A DNA stretch of 64,000 nt from Pseudothioglobus sp905182815 (lineage in GTDB: Bacteria; Pseudomonadota; Gammaproteobacteria; PS1; Pseudothioglobaceae), in contig NZ_CP159805.1 of NCBI RefSeq assembly GCF_048087625.1, positions 1 to 64,000 on the forward strand. Reading direction: 5' to 3'. The notes beneath the pieces were generated by a model. The model was given only the letters and a program-made list of their open reading frames with translations. It made no database searches and was not told where the DNA came from. Position 1 is the first letter of the stretch. Each line of letters opens with the position of its first letter. Made by a program: the position numbers and the translations under genes. Of the stretch, positions 45,660 through 54,075 are shown piece by piece.

Positions 45660-46579
45660 CTTATTTTTAATTTTGGATTTAAGGCGTCTCTCATCCAATC
45701 TCCCAATAGGTTAATAGATAAAGCTAAAACGATTAAAAAGATAGCTGGGAAAAATGTAATCCACCATTCACCTGAAAATAAAAAACTATTTCCAAATCTA
45801 ATTAATGTCCCTAGTGAAGGTGTGGTGGGCGGCACCCCTACGCCTAAAAAACTTAATGTAGATTCTGTGATTATTGCAAGAGCTAATCCGATTGTAGCAA
45901 TCACTAAGAGAGGCCTAAGTATGTTTGGTAAGATATGTTTAAACATAATTAGAATGTTTGATAGTCCTATAATTCTCGAAGCTGAAACATATTCTTTATT
46001 TTTTTCAACCAGAGTAGACGCTCTAGAAACTCTAGCAAACTGTGGCCATTCAGAGATACCAATCGCAAAAATTAACACGTAAATTGCCATGTCACTATGC
46101 ATCGATTGTGAAATGAATGATTTCGCGATACCATTTACGAGTAGAGCCATTAGAATACTTGGTATTGTTAATTGGACATCTGTAATTCGCATGACAACTA
46201 TCTCATATTTACCACCTATATAGCCAGCAGTAACACCAAGGAATACTCCAAGTGTCATCGCAAAAAGTATTGATGCAAATCCGACGATTAATGAAATTCT
46301 TGAGCCATAGATAATTGTTGAGAACATGTCTCTTCCCTGTTGATCTGTTCCAAGAATAAAGCTAGAGCTTCCACCCTCAGACCATGAAGGTGGGGTAAAT
46401 GCATCCATTAATGAGACTGAAGCTGGATCAAAAGGGTTGTAGGGGGAAACTACTCCAGCAAAAACTGAACAAAGTAAAATAATGAATAAAATAGTAGTAG
46501 AGATAACTGCAATTTTTGAGTTAAAAAAGCTATACCCTATATCGGTATCATAAATTTTATTAAAGGTTTTTTTTAACAT
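45656..46579 (-). CDS. peptide ABC transporter permease, DppC type
   Basis: The 307-residue inner-membrane permease has about six helices. It has the longer N-terminal region typical of DppC (LGTDQQGRDMFSTIIYGSRISL) and the permease EAA-type loop around EYVSASRIIGLSN, which contacts the ATPase. It lies 2 bases after the DppB-type permease and overlaps the ATPase start by 4 bases, so the transporter genes form one translational unit. Confidence 0.92.
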   Translation of the reverse strand: MLKKTFNKIYDTDIGYSFFNSKIAVISTTILFIILLCSVFAGVVSPYNPFDPASVSLMDAFTPPSWSEGGSSSFILGTDQQGRDMFSTIIYGSRISLIVGFASILFAMTLGVFLGVTAGYIGGKYEIVVMRITDVQLTIPSILMALLVNGIAKSFISQSMHSDMAIYVLIFAIGISEWPQFARVSRASTLVEKNKEYVSASRIIGLSNILIMFKHILPNILRPLLVIATIGLALAIITESTLSFLGVGVPPTTPSLGTLIRFGNSFLFSGEWWITFFPAIFLIVLALSINLLGDWMRDALNPKLKIR

Positions 46580-46581
46580 CT

Positions 46582-47559
46582 CTAGCTCGCCTCTTCCTTA
46601 AGTCTTATTCTTGGGTCGATAAAATAATAGGTGATATCAACAACGAAATTTATCATAACAAAAATAAAGGCAACCATAATCATGTAGGCCGACATTATCG
46701 GTATATCAACAAAGTATACTGCGTTAATAAATAGTAGGCCCATCCCAGGCCATTGGAAAACAGTTTCTGTAATAATTGAAAAGGCTATTAAGGTTCCAAT
46801 ATTAATACCGGTAATAGTAATTACTGGTATTAGGCCGTTTTTAAGAGCATGCTTATAATTGATAGTATTTTCTTTGATACCTCTAGCTCTAGCAAATTTA
46901 ATATAATCCGTTTGAAGTATTTCCATCATTTCTGCACGAACCAATCTGATGATATATGTCATTTGAAATAAACTTAATGTGATTGAGGGTAATATTAATG
47001 CCTTAAGTCCAGAAGCAGTTAAAAAACCTGTTGCCCAAAAACCTAACTCTACAACTTCACCCCTTCCAAAAGAAGGAAGAATTCCCAGTATTACAGAAAA
47101 TAGGTAAATTAATAGTATTCCTATAATGAATGTAGGAAGAGAAACACCAACAAGTGAAACAACAAGGATGATATTTGAAATAAAGCTATCTCTATGGATT
47201 CCTGTATAAACCCCTAAAATGACGCCTGATACTATTGCCAGAATAGCAGATACAAATACTAATTCGAGAGTAGCTGGCATTCTTTCAGCAATTAAATCTG
47301 AAACCTCTCTTTTTAGTTGATAAGAGATGCCGAAATCGCCTTGAATAACATTACCTAAAAATCTTGAAAATTGAATATAGACTGGATCATTTAATCCTAG
47401 AATCTCTCTAACCTCTGCTTGTCTTTCGTATGAGGCGTCTATTCCAGTCATGCTATTGACAGGGTCACCAACAAAATTGAATAAAGAAAAGGAAACAAAA
47501 GCCACAACAATCATTACAAGAACAGATTGTAAGAGTCTTTTAAAGAAATAGATAAACAT
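46582..47559 (-). CDS. peptide ABC transporter permease, DppB type
   Basis: The 325-residue permease has six helices and the DppB/OppB-type features: an N-terminal helix then GDPVNSM, the loop YIQFSRFLGNVIQGDFGISY, and the EAA loop around DYIKFARARGIKEN. It is separated from the binding-protein gene by an 89-base spacer holding a strong stem-loop. That arrangement commonly gives more binding protein than permease. Confidence 0.92.
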   Translation of the reverse strand: MFIYFFKRLLQSVLVMIVVAFVSFSLFNFVGDPVNSMTGIDASYERQAEVREILGLNDPVYIQFSRFLGNVIQGDFGISYQLKREVSDLIAERMPATLELVFVSAILAIVSGVILGVYTGIHRDSFISNIILVVSLVGVSLPTFIIGILLIYLFSVILGILPSFGRGEVVELGFWATGFLTASGLKALILPSITLSLFQMTYIIRLVRAEMMEILQTDYIKFARARGIKENTINYKHALKNGLIPVITITGINIGTLIAFSIITETVFQWPGMGLLFINAVYFVDIPIMSAYMIMVAFIFVMINFVVDITYYFIDPRIRLKEEAS

Positions 47560-47570
47560 GGAGAACTTGG

Positions 47571-47598
47571 TGATGTAAAGGACGTTTATGTTACATCA
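47571..47598. repeat. inverted repeat duplicated from within the binding-protein gene
   Basis: TGATGTAA (47571-47578) and TTACATCA (47591-47598) form an 8-bp inverted repeat in the spacer. The surrounding bases 47564-47582 are identical (19 of 19) to 47733-47751 inside the binding-protein coding sequence. There the second arm recurs as TTACGTCA (47759-47766). This may be a remnant of duplicated 3' coding sequence. Confidence 0.6.
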
Positions 47599-47608
47599 AC
47601 TTGAAATG

Positions 47609-47638
47609 TTTTTCTGGCCAGATAACTGACCAGAAAAA
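47609..47638 (-). other. intercistronic stem-loop after the binding-protein gene
   Basis: A 13-position stem with one mismatch (bases 47609-47621 with 47626-47638) caps an ATAA loop, 10 bases after the binding-protein stop. No U-tract follows on the minus strand, so it is not a standard terminator. It probably protects the upstream mRNA from 3' decay, or causes partial attenuation before the permease genes. Confidence 0.65.
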
Positions 47639-47648
47639 TATAACTTTT

Positions 47649-49223
47649 TTAGTTTACATTTGCAAATCTAAATAATGGTTCGTTGTTCATCCTAATTGGA
47701 ACATCGACATTACTTTTTGCTGCTTGATTAACAACTTGGTGATGTAAAGGAAGATATGTTACGTCATTTTGAGTAATATCCCAAGCTTCAGCAATCATAG
47801 CATTTCTTTCATCTAAGTTTGTTTCAACACCCATTGCCGCAACTAATTCGTCGACTCTAGCGTTACTGAAATTTACTTTATTCCAGCTTCCAGAGCTTTC
47901 AAACAAGTATGAATATACATAGTGACTATCAAAAGTTGGGACACCCCAACCTAGCATATACATGTCACTAGTCATACCATTAGCATCACCCTCTTTTACT
48001 TCAGAGAAATGCTGACTCTTAGTTTTTGCATCAAGATTTACTGTAACACCAATTTTTGCAAACATACCAATAGCTGCTACACAAATTGCTTCATCGTTGA
48101 TATAACGATCATTAGGACAATCCAATGTGACCTCAAACCCATCAGGATATCCAGCTTCAGCTAAAAGCTTTTTCGATGTCTCAGGATCATAAGCCATTCT
48201 TTCATCACGAGCTGCTGTGTGTCCATTAACACCAGGAGCAGTAATAATTCCTGCAGGGACACTTTGCCCTCTCATTACCTTATCTTGAATAGCATCCATA
48301 TCTAAAGCATGGTACATTGCCAGGCGAACTCTTTTATCTGCAAAAGGATTTTTTCCTTTAATATTAGATGAATTCAATTCAGCTGAACCTTGATCCATAC
48401 CAAAGAAAATAGTTCTATTTTGAGGAGTCATTTTCACACTATGACCTGAAGAAGAGTTGATTCTTTTAATATCTTGAACAGGTACAACATTAGTGTAATC
48501 GATCTCCCCAGAAAGAAGTGCTGCAACTCTTGTTGCATCATTCTTAATTGGAAGTAATTCAATTTTATCTATGTTGTGTGCGTAATGATTTCCCCACCAG
48601 TTGTTATTTTTTTCAAAAACAGTTCTTACGTCCTGCTCTCTGAAAGTAATTTCAAATGGTCCAGTTCCATTTGCATTAGATGCGCAATACGATGTCTCAC
48701 CTGCATCCCAATTATATGAAGCTTCACAATTATTTGCTTTTGCCCAAGCTTCAGACATTACAAATATCTGAGTTAATTCGTTTAACAGAATTGGATTTGG
48801 TCCATCAGTTTTTATTTCAACAGTGTGGTCATTAAGCGCTGTTGCGGATGTAATACTTTTAATTAAATCAACCATATCAGATGGAGCAGTTCTTGCTCTA
48901 TTGATACTAAAAGCAATATCACCTGCTGTTAAAGATGATCCATCATGAAACATAACACCCCTACGAATGTTAAATATCCAAGTATCGTCTGCTGTTGCGA
49001 CCCATGACTCTGCAAGCTGAGGAAGTATTTCCATATTAATACCTGGAGTTACTAAGCCCTCATATATTTGACGAGAAACCATGTGTGTTGGTCCTTCGTT
49101 TTGTGCATGCGGATCAAGTGTTAAAGAATCACCAGGCATCGACCATTTAATGGAATTAGCGAAAGCTGATGAAAAAATACCAATGAGCATGAATGACAAA
49201 ACAATTTTTAAAGTCTTTTTCAT
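47649..49223 (-). CDS. peptide ABC transporter substrate-binding protein
   Basis: The 524-residue periplasmic protein belongs to the SBP_bac_5 (DppA/OppA) family. It has a signal peptide (residues 1-22, ending SAFA), then SLTLDPHAQNEGPTHMVSRQ and the family core ESWVATADDTWIFNIRRGVMFHDG. It is the first gene of the cluster, with a strong AAGGAG ribosome-binding site (49231-49236) and a clear promoter upstream. Peptides are the likely ligand class from the family and the downstream peptidase, but this family also binds other solutes. Confidence 0.93.
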   Translation of the reverse strand: MKKTLKIVLSFMLIGIFSSAFANSIKWSMPGDSLTLDPHAQNEGPTHMVSRQIYEGLVTPGINMEILPQLAESWVATADDTWIFNIRRGVMFHDGSSLTAGDIAFSINRARTAPSDMVDLIKSITSATALNDHTVEIKTDGPNPILLNELTQIFVMSEAWAKANNCEASYNWDAGETSYCASNANGTGPFEITFREQDVRTVFEKNNNWWGNHYAHNIDKIELLPIKNDATRVAALLSGEIDYTNVVPVQDIKRINSSSGHSVKMTPQNRTIFFGMDQGSAELNSSNIKGKNPFADKRVRLAMYHALDMDAIQDKVMRGQSVPAGIITAPGVNGHTAARDERMAYDPETSKKLLAEAGYPDGFEVTLDCPNDRYINDEAICVAAIGMFAKIGVTVNLDAKTKSQHFSEVKEGDANGMTSDMYMLGWGVPTFDSHYVYSYLFESSGSWNKVNFSNARVDELVAAMGVETNLDERNAMIAEAWDITQNDVTYLPLHHQVVNQAAKSNVDVPIRMNNEPLFRFANVN

Positions 49224-49310
49224 TTTTTTCTCCTTAATAAACGCCTAAAGTAAGACGCGATAAATTTTCAATAAAAAAACCAGCTACTATAATTTTCGCC
49301 GGCTAACAAC

Positions 49311-49339
49311 ACTATATAGTATCAAAAATGTCAGGTCAA
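49311..49339 (-). promoter_or_regulatory. sigma-70 promoter of the peptide-transport cluster
   Basis: On the minus strand TTGACC (49339-49334) and TATAGT (49316-49311) are separated by exactly 17 bases, about 88 bases before the binding-protein start. The -10 lies within a perfect 10-base palindrome, ACTATATAGT (49311-49320). Both boxes match the consensus in five or four of six positions. Confidence 0.65.
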
Positions 49340-49495
49340 GGTTAATTTTGGTTAATGGCCGTCACTAACCTTATAAATTAATTCATCTAAAAGATAATTA
49401 AAAAAACTATATTTCAAAAAAAACCATAAATATTTTATGAGTAATAAGGGTTCTTTAAGCCTATTATCTAATCTTACAAAAAAACTATAAAAATT

Positions 49496-50074
49496 ATGAA
49501 AAAAATTCTGACCTTTGTAGCGCTCCTAATCTTTTCTAGCTATTCAATTGCCCATAAGCCAGTAATGAATGAAAATTCAAGCTATCCTGCCGACGCACCC
49601 TATGAAATTGAAGAGCCTGAAATCTCAAAAGCTATTTATTCAACACTTACTGGGGAGCCTCATTTTTATCGAATTGAGTCTGAAACTGATTTTAACTTTT
49701 ATGCAGGTATTCTGGCCGCGAAGATTGGAGAGTGCACGCTAGAAGAAAAATTTTCTTTTGAGGTTCTAGACTCCGATTTCCATCCGTTATTTATGGCCGA
49801 TGGCGAAAACTTTGAGTGGACACCTTGGTATGAAGAGTATGGAAAACAGTGGTATTGGAATGGTCCAGAAGTGGGAGAAAGCTTTCTTTCAGATCGAGTG
49901 TTTAAAGCTGGAACTTATTACATAAGAGTATTTAATAACTCTAATACAGGTCAGTATATTATTGCTGTTGGCGATATCGAGAAGTTCTCGTTTACTGATA
50001 TTGTGGGATTAATTTTCTCTATGGGAAAAATTGAAGATGAATTTTGGAATCCTAGCCTATGCCCTAGTGGCTAA
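49496..50074 (+). CDS. exported hypothetical protein
   Basis: The 192-residue protein has a clear signal peptide (residues 1-19, ending SIAH). The mature part is acidic and rich in aromatic residues. It includes FYRIESETDFNFYAGILA and a C-terminal beta segment (AGTYYIRVFNNSNTGQYIIAVGD) that recalls the jelly-roll PPC domain, with two cysteines (one near residue 79, one near the end). I do not recognise a family. It stands alone on the plus strand, and its stop overlaps the convergent ftsK by 4 bases. Confidence 0.75.
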   Translation: MKKILTFVALLIFSSYSIAHKPVMNENSSYPADAPYEIEEPEISKAIYSTLTGEPHFYRIESETDFNFYAGILAAKIGECTLEEKFSFEVLDSDFHPLFMADGENFEWTPWYEEYGKQWYWNGPEVGESFLSDRVFKAGTYYIRVFNNSNTGQYIIAVGDIEKFSFTDIVGLIFSMGKIEDEFWNPSLCPSG

Positions 50075-52407
50075 GTTTCATCTGGATCAATAGGCTCTGG
50101 CGCCAAAACATCTCTATTTCCGGCACTATTCATAGAGCTAACGATTCCGCTGGACTCCATGTCTTCGATAATTCTGGCAGCGCGGTTATAGCCAATTCGC
50201 ATTCTTCTTTGTAGACTAGAGATTGAGGCCCTTCTTGTAGAGGTGACAATTTGCACTGCTTCATCAAAAAGTGGATCTAATTCACCAGAGGATTGTCCAG
50301 AATCTTTATTACTGACAACCTCAGTCTGTGCTTTAAGAACCCCCTCTAAGTAGTTAGGGCTCGAGTTTTTCTTAAGGTGCTTCACGACTCGCAGAATTTC
50401 GCTATCCTCCACAAATGCTCCATGAACCCTTGTAAGATGAGTCATACCAGGCGCCATATAAAGCATATCACCCATTCCAAGAAGCTGCTCAGCACCTGAT
50501 TGATCCAAAATAGTTCTCGAGTCTGTCTTTGATGAAACTTTAAAAGACACTCTTGTTGGTATATTGGATTTAATTAGACCAGTTATAACATCAACACTAG
50601 GGCGCTGCGTTGCAACAATAAGGTGTATTCCAGCTGCTCGAGCTTTTTGAGCAATTCGAACAATAAGGCCTTCAACTCGCTTAGACTTAGCGCGGTCTTC
50701 TTGTGCAAGAGCACCAAGCATATCGGCATATTCATCTATAACTATAACGATAAGGGGGAGCGATTCAAGCTCTGGATGCTTTTCACCTTCTTTTGCGTTA
50801 TCTGGATTAAATGAAGGATCTAACAAAGGTTTTCCTGACTCTTGAGCACGGCGCTGCTTTTCATTAAATGACTCGATGTTTCTAACACTAAACTTAGCCA
50901 AAAGACTATAGCGCCTTTCCATCTCATTGACACACCACCAAAGCGCACTTGCAGCTTCATTCATATTGGTAACAACAGGAGTAAGGAGGTGCGGAATGTC
51001 TGCATAAGATGCAAGCTCAACGATTTTTGGATCAATCATGATAAACCTTACTTGCTCTGGTGAAGCCTTATAGAGGATGCTAAGAATAATTGCATTAAGG
51101 CCAACTGATTTACCCATTCCCGTTGCGCCAGCTACTAAGAGATGCGGCATTTTCGCAAGATCAACAACAATCGGCAATCCATTGATATCTTTACCAAGCC
51201 CCATGGAAAGCGTTGACTTAGCTTTTGTGAATACTTCACTTGAAAGGATTTCTTTAAGCCCAATCATCTCTCTATTATTGTTCGGAATTTCAAGGCCAAT
51301 AACTGGTTTACCTGGAATCACATCGACTATGCGAACACTTTCCACAAGCAGCGCTCTAGCTAGATCTTTGTTAAGATTCATAATCTGACTAACTTTAATT
51401 CCTGGGGCAAGCGAGATTTCAAATTGAGTCACTACAGGACCTGGAGTTACGGCAGTTATTGTTACGTCAAAGCCAAAATCCTTTAATTTAATTTCAACTT
51501 GTTGGCCCATTTCAACCAGGAACTCGTCTGTGTAGCCTAAGCCAGAATTACTCACGTCATCTAAGAGTGAAAGGCTTGGGAGCCCGCCTGACATGCCTGA
51601 TTTGTATAGATTGCTGCCCTGTTCTTTTTTAGGTCTCTCTGATTTCTCAGTTTTTTGAGGTTTTTCTGTTTTCTCAGTTTTTTGAGGTTTCTCTGATTTC
51701 TCAGTTTTTTGAGGTTTCTCTACAGCAGCTGGAGTAGAGCTGATAATTTCAGGTTTAGCCCTTAAACTGCTATTATTATCTGCAGTCTTTTTATCCCTAT
51801 TAAAGGTTTTTTTGAAAAGGAATGTGCTGATGCTTCCCCATGACGCGCTCGAGGCGATACTAAAGCTAACAAAAATAATGCCAATATATATTATTGTAGA
51901 TGAGTTACCAAAAATTTCATAAAACACCAGATCATGCATTGACATGCCAATCGATCCACCCGCTAAAAATGTATCTTTATACCCTTCAATAATTTTTATC
52001 TCTGGCGCAAATTGATGCGCTAGCGCTGCTGTAAAAAAAAGCATGACGAGAAACGCAGTCAATCGAAGCAAGAAGGTAATCTGACTGCTGCGCTCTTTAT
52101 TTGCATCTCTATGAAAGTTATATCCAAGCCAGATTAGAGCTATAGGAATGATGTAAGAGACGTAACCAAGAACTGCAATGCTTATATCGCTCAGATAAGC
52201 ACCAAACATTCCTGCACTATTTATAACTGGTTTAACTAGTTGTGCGCCCCCAGTCCATGGATCTTCATCGGGTGAATATGTCACAAGTGAAATTAGGAAA
52301 ACGACACCAAGAGTTAAGAGAAGAATAAAAATCGACTCACTTGCAATCTTTGAGCGCGGATTATTTATGGGGGTATTTGTAGATGTGCGTTTATTATTTT
52401 TTTTCAA
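50071..52407 (-). CDS. ftsK: DNA translocase FtsK
   Basis: FtsK anchors at the septum and pumps chromosomal DNA for dimer resolution at dif. The 778-residue protein has four or so N-terminal membrane helices. A linker with a repeated Lys/Glu-rich nonapeptide (231-258) leads to the motor, with Walker A GATGMGKS (427-434) and Walker B VIVIDEYADM. A C-terminal gamma domain follows for KOPS recognition. The linker is short, as in many streamlined bacteria. The only in-frame start is TTG at 52407; the nearby ATG is out of frame. Confidence 0.96.
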   Translation of the reverse strand: MKKNNKRTSTNTPINNPRSKIASESIFILLLTLGVVFLISLVTYSPDEDPWTGGAQLVKPVINSAGMFGAYLSDISIAVLGYVSYIIPIALIWLGYNFHRDANKERSSQITFLLRLTAFLVMLFFTAALAHQFAPEIKIIEGYKDTFLAGGSIGMSMHDLVFYEIFGNSSTIIYIGIIFVSFSIASSASWGSISTFLFKKTFNRDKKTADNNSSLRAKPEIISSTPAAVEKPQKTEKSEKPQKTEKTEKPQKTEKSERPKKEQGSNLYKSGMSGGLPSLSLLDDVSNSGLGYTDEFLVEMGQQVEIKLKDFGFDVTITAVTPGPVVTQFEISLAPGIKVSQIMNLNKDLARALLVESVRIVDVIPGKPVIGLEIPNNNREMIGLKEILSSEVFTKAKSTLSMGLGKDINGLPIVVDLAKMPHLLVAGATGMGKSVGLNAIILSILYKASPEQVRFIMIDPKIVELASYADIPHLLTPVVTNMNEAASALWWCVNEMERRYSLLAKFSVRNIESFNEKQRRAQESGKPLLDPSFNPDNAKEGEKHPELESLPLIVIVIDEYADMLGALAQEDRAKSKRVEGLIVRIAQKARAAGIHLIVATQRPSVDVITGLIKSNIPTRVSFKVSSKTDSRTILDQSGAEQLLGMGDMLYMAPGMTHLTRVHGAFVEDSEILRVVKHLKKNSSPNYLEGVLKAQTEVVSNKDSGQSSGELDPLFDEAVQIVTSTRRASISSLQRRMRIGYNRAARIIEDMESSGIVSSMNSAGNRDVLAPEPIDPDET
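51634..51714. repeat. three tandem 27-bp repeats in ftsK
   Basis: Three consecutive 27-base units (51634-51660, 51661-51687, 51688-51714) differ at only a few positions. They encode the nonapeptide KPQKTEKSE-like repeat of the FtsK linker. The frame is kept, so copy-number change would only alter linker length. Confidence 0.85.
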
Positions 52408-52454
52408 GATAGCTTATAATACTCATTTGGTTAATTAGTATAAAGTATTTCATA

Positions 52455-53402
52455 ATGAGTGATATCAAACATTGTCGAGTTTTGATTGTTGGGTCAGGCC
52501 CTGCCGGCTACTCAGCAGCAGTTTATGCAGCAAGAGCAAATCTTAATCCAGTGATGGTTAGTGGGTTTGAACAGGGTGGTCAATTAATGACTACAACGGA
52601 TGTGGATAATTGGGTAGGAGATCATGATGGTCTTCAAGGTCCAGACCTAATGGAGCGAATGAAAGAGCATGCCCTTCGTTTTAATACAGAAATAATTAAT
52701 GACCATATTACTAGTGTTGATTTTTCTAAGCGTCCGTTTAAGCTTCAGGGTGGTGACACTACTTATACTGCGGATGCTGTGATAATTTCAACTGGAGCTA
52801 CAGCCCAATATCTTGGACTGGATTCTGAAGAAGCTTTTAAAGGCAAGGGCGTTTCTGCATGCGCAACCTGTGATGGTTTTTTCTATAGAGGCCAAAAAGT
52901 TGCAGTTATTGGCGGCGGCAATACGGCAGTTGAGGAGGCTCTTTACCTTTCAAATATTGCGGAACATGTGACTATTATTCATCGACGTGATAAGTTTAGG
53001 TCTGAAAAAATTCTATCTGACCAGCTTATGGAAAAATCTAAAAATGGCAATGTATCTATTGAGTGGAACCATAATCTAGAAGAGGTTTTGGGAAATGATA
53101 TGGGCGTTACTGGGCTTCGACTTAAGGGAAACGATGGAAAAACTAAAGAAATCGATGTTCATGGTGTCTTTATAGCCATTGGCCACACGCCAAATACGGG
53201 TATTTTTGAGGGCCAGATAGATATTAATAGTGGCTATATTCAAGTTGAGGCAGGACTCAAGGGTAACGCAACACAAACAAGTGTTGAAGGCGTTTTTGCT
53301 GCTGGGGATGTTGCAGACCACGTTTATCGCCAAGCCATTACCTCTGCAGGTTCAGGCTGCATGGCGGCATTAGACGCTGAACGATTTTTAGATAATTTGT
53401 AG
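52455..53402 (+). CDS. trxB: thioredoxin reductase
   Basis: TrxB transfers electrons from NADPH to thioredoxin. The 315-residue protein has the FAD-binding GSGPAGYSAA (13-22), the redox-active CATC (136-139), the NADPH-binding GGGNTAVEEA and the C-terminal FAD motif FAAGDV. Length and motifs match E. coli (321). It is divergent from ftsK with a 47-base spacer and is followed by tRNA-Phe, which has its own -10 box. Confidence 0.98.
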   Translation: MSDIKHCRVLIVGSGPAGYSAAVYAARANLNPVMVSGFEQGGQLMTTTDVDNWVGDHDGLQGPDLMERMKEHALRFNTEIINDHITSVDFSKRPFKLQGGDTTYTADAVIISTGATAQYLGLDSEEAFKGKGVSACATCDGFFYRGQKVAVIGGGNTAVEEALYLSNIAEHVTIIHRRDKFRSEKILSDQLMEKSKNGNVSIEWNHNLEEVLGNDMGVTGLRLKGNDGKTKEIDVHGVFIAIGHTPNTGIFEGQIDINSGYIQVEAGLKGNATQTSVEGVFAAGDVADHVYRQAITSAGSGCMAALDAERFLDNL

Positions 53403-53470
53403 GGATCAAGTAGCTCGAGGATGAAATTCAAAGTCTGATTTGTTTTGCCTTGTGTATAATTACGCGATTT

Positions 53471-53546
53471 GGCCATATAGCTCAGTTGGTAGAGCAAGGG
53501 ACTGAAAATCCCTGTGTCCCTAGTTCAATTCTAGGTGTGGCCACCA
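53471..53546 (+). tRNA. tRNA-Phe (anticodon GAA)
   Basis: A 76-base cloverleaf with acceptor stem GGCCATA / TGTGGCC (one G-T pair), discriminator A and encoded CCA. The anticodon stem AGGGA / TCCCT carries the loop CTGAAAA, giving anticodon GAA. A TATAAT box lies at 53455-53460, and a strong terminator follows. Confidence 0.97.
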
Positions 53547-53551
53547 TTTTT

Positions 53552-53589
53552 AAAAGCCGAATTAGACGATTGTTTAATTCGGCTTTTTT
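53552..53589 (+). terminator. terminator after tRNA-Phe
   Basis: AAAGCCGAATTA (53553-53564) pairs perfectly with TAATTCGGCTTT (53575-53586) around a 10-base loop, followed by TTT. The 12-bp stem lies between tRNA-Phe and the convergent small membrane-protein gene and may serve both. Confidence 0.88.
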
Positions 53590-53601
53590 ATAACTAATTT
53601 T

Positions 53602-53970
53602 CTAGTTTGAGGCGCGCGTCTTCCAGAAGAATAAAGCTGCCAAAACTATTGCAGGCAATAAAGACATTGGGTCAAGCAAAGCAGCGCCTGTGGAAATGTG
53701 TAGAAGCTGGACTGCAATAAGTGCAAGGTTTAGATAGACACCATAAATAACACAAACTTTATTGAGGTTGTCTCCCACCCAAGATGGCGCCATCCATGCA
53801 AACAGGCCAAGGGCAAATAATGGAACAGATAGAATCTGGCCAAAAGACCTCATATTTTCGCTAACTGTCCAGCCAGCTCCCTGTGCGGCCATTTCAGGCG
53901 CAACCCAAAATAATAATGCATACACCCAAACAAAAATAGCTTGAGCTCTAAGTAGATTTTGTAAAGTCAT
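53602..53970 (-). CDS. small multi-pass membrane protein of unknown function
   Basis: The 122-residue protein has about four hydrophobic helices (roughly 8-28, 45-62, 70-92 and 98-115) with short loops and no charged motif that I recognise. It has a good AGGAG ribosome-binding site and so is probably a real gene. It is followed by a bidirectional-looking terminator. Function cannot be assigned. Confidence 0.7.
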   Translation of the reverse strand: MTLQNLLRAQAIFVWVYALLFWVAPEMAAQGAGWTVSENMRSFGQILSVPLFALGLFAWMAPSWVGDNLNKVCVIYGVYLNLALIAVQLLHISTGAALLDPMSLLPAIVLAALFFWKTRASN

Positions 53971-54075
53971 TTTTTACTCCTAAAGTTATCAAAGTTTTCC
54001 ATTAAGCTCAAAATGAGCTAAATATAATTATAAACTTTAATAGGAATAATTCCTGTTAAATCAAGCGACAGCTTT

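Noticed and set aside
47609..47638. Stem-loop as a rho-independent terminator
   Set aside because: No T-run follows on the transcribed strand; a stabilising or attenuating hairpin is more likely.
51634..51714. CRISPR-like repeats
   Set aside because: The 27-base units are directly tandem with no spacers, are in frame with ftsK and encode its linker.
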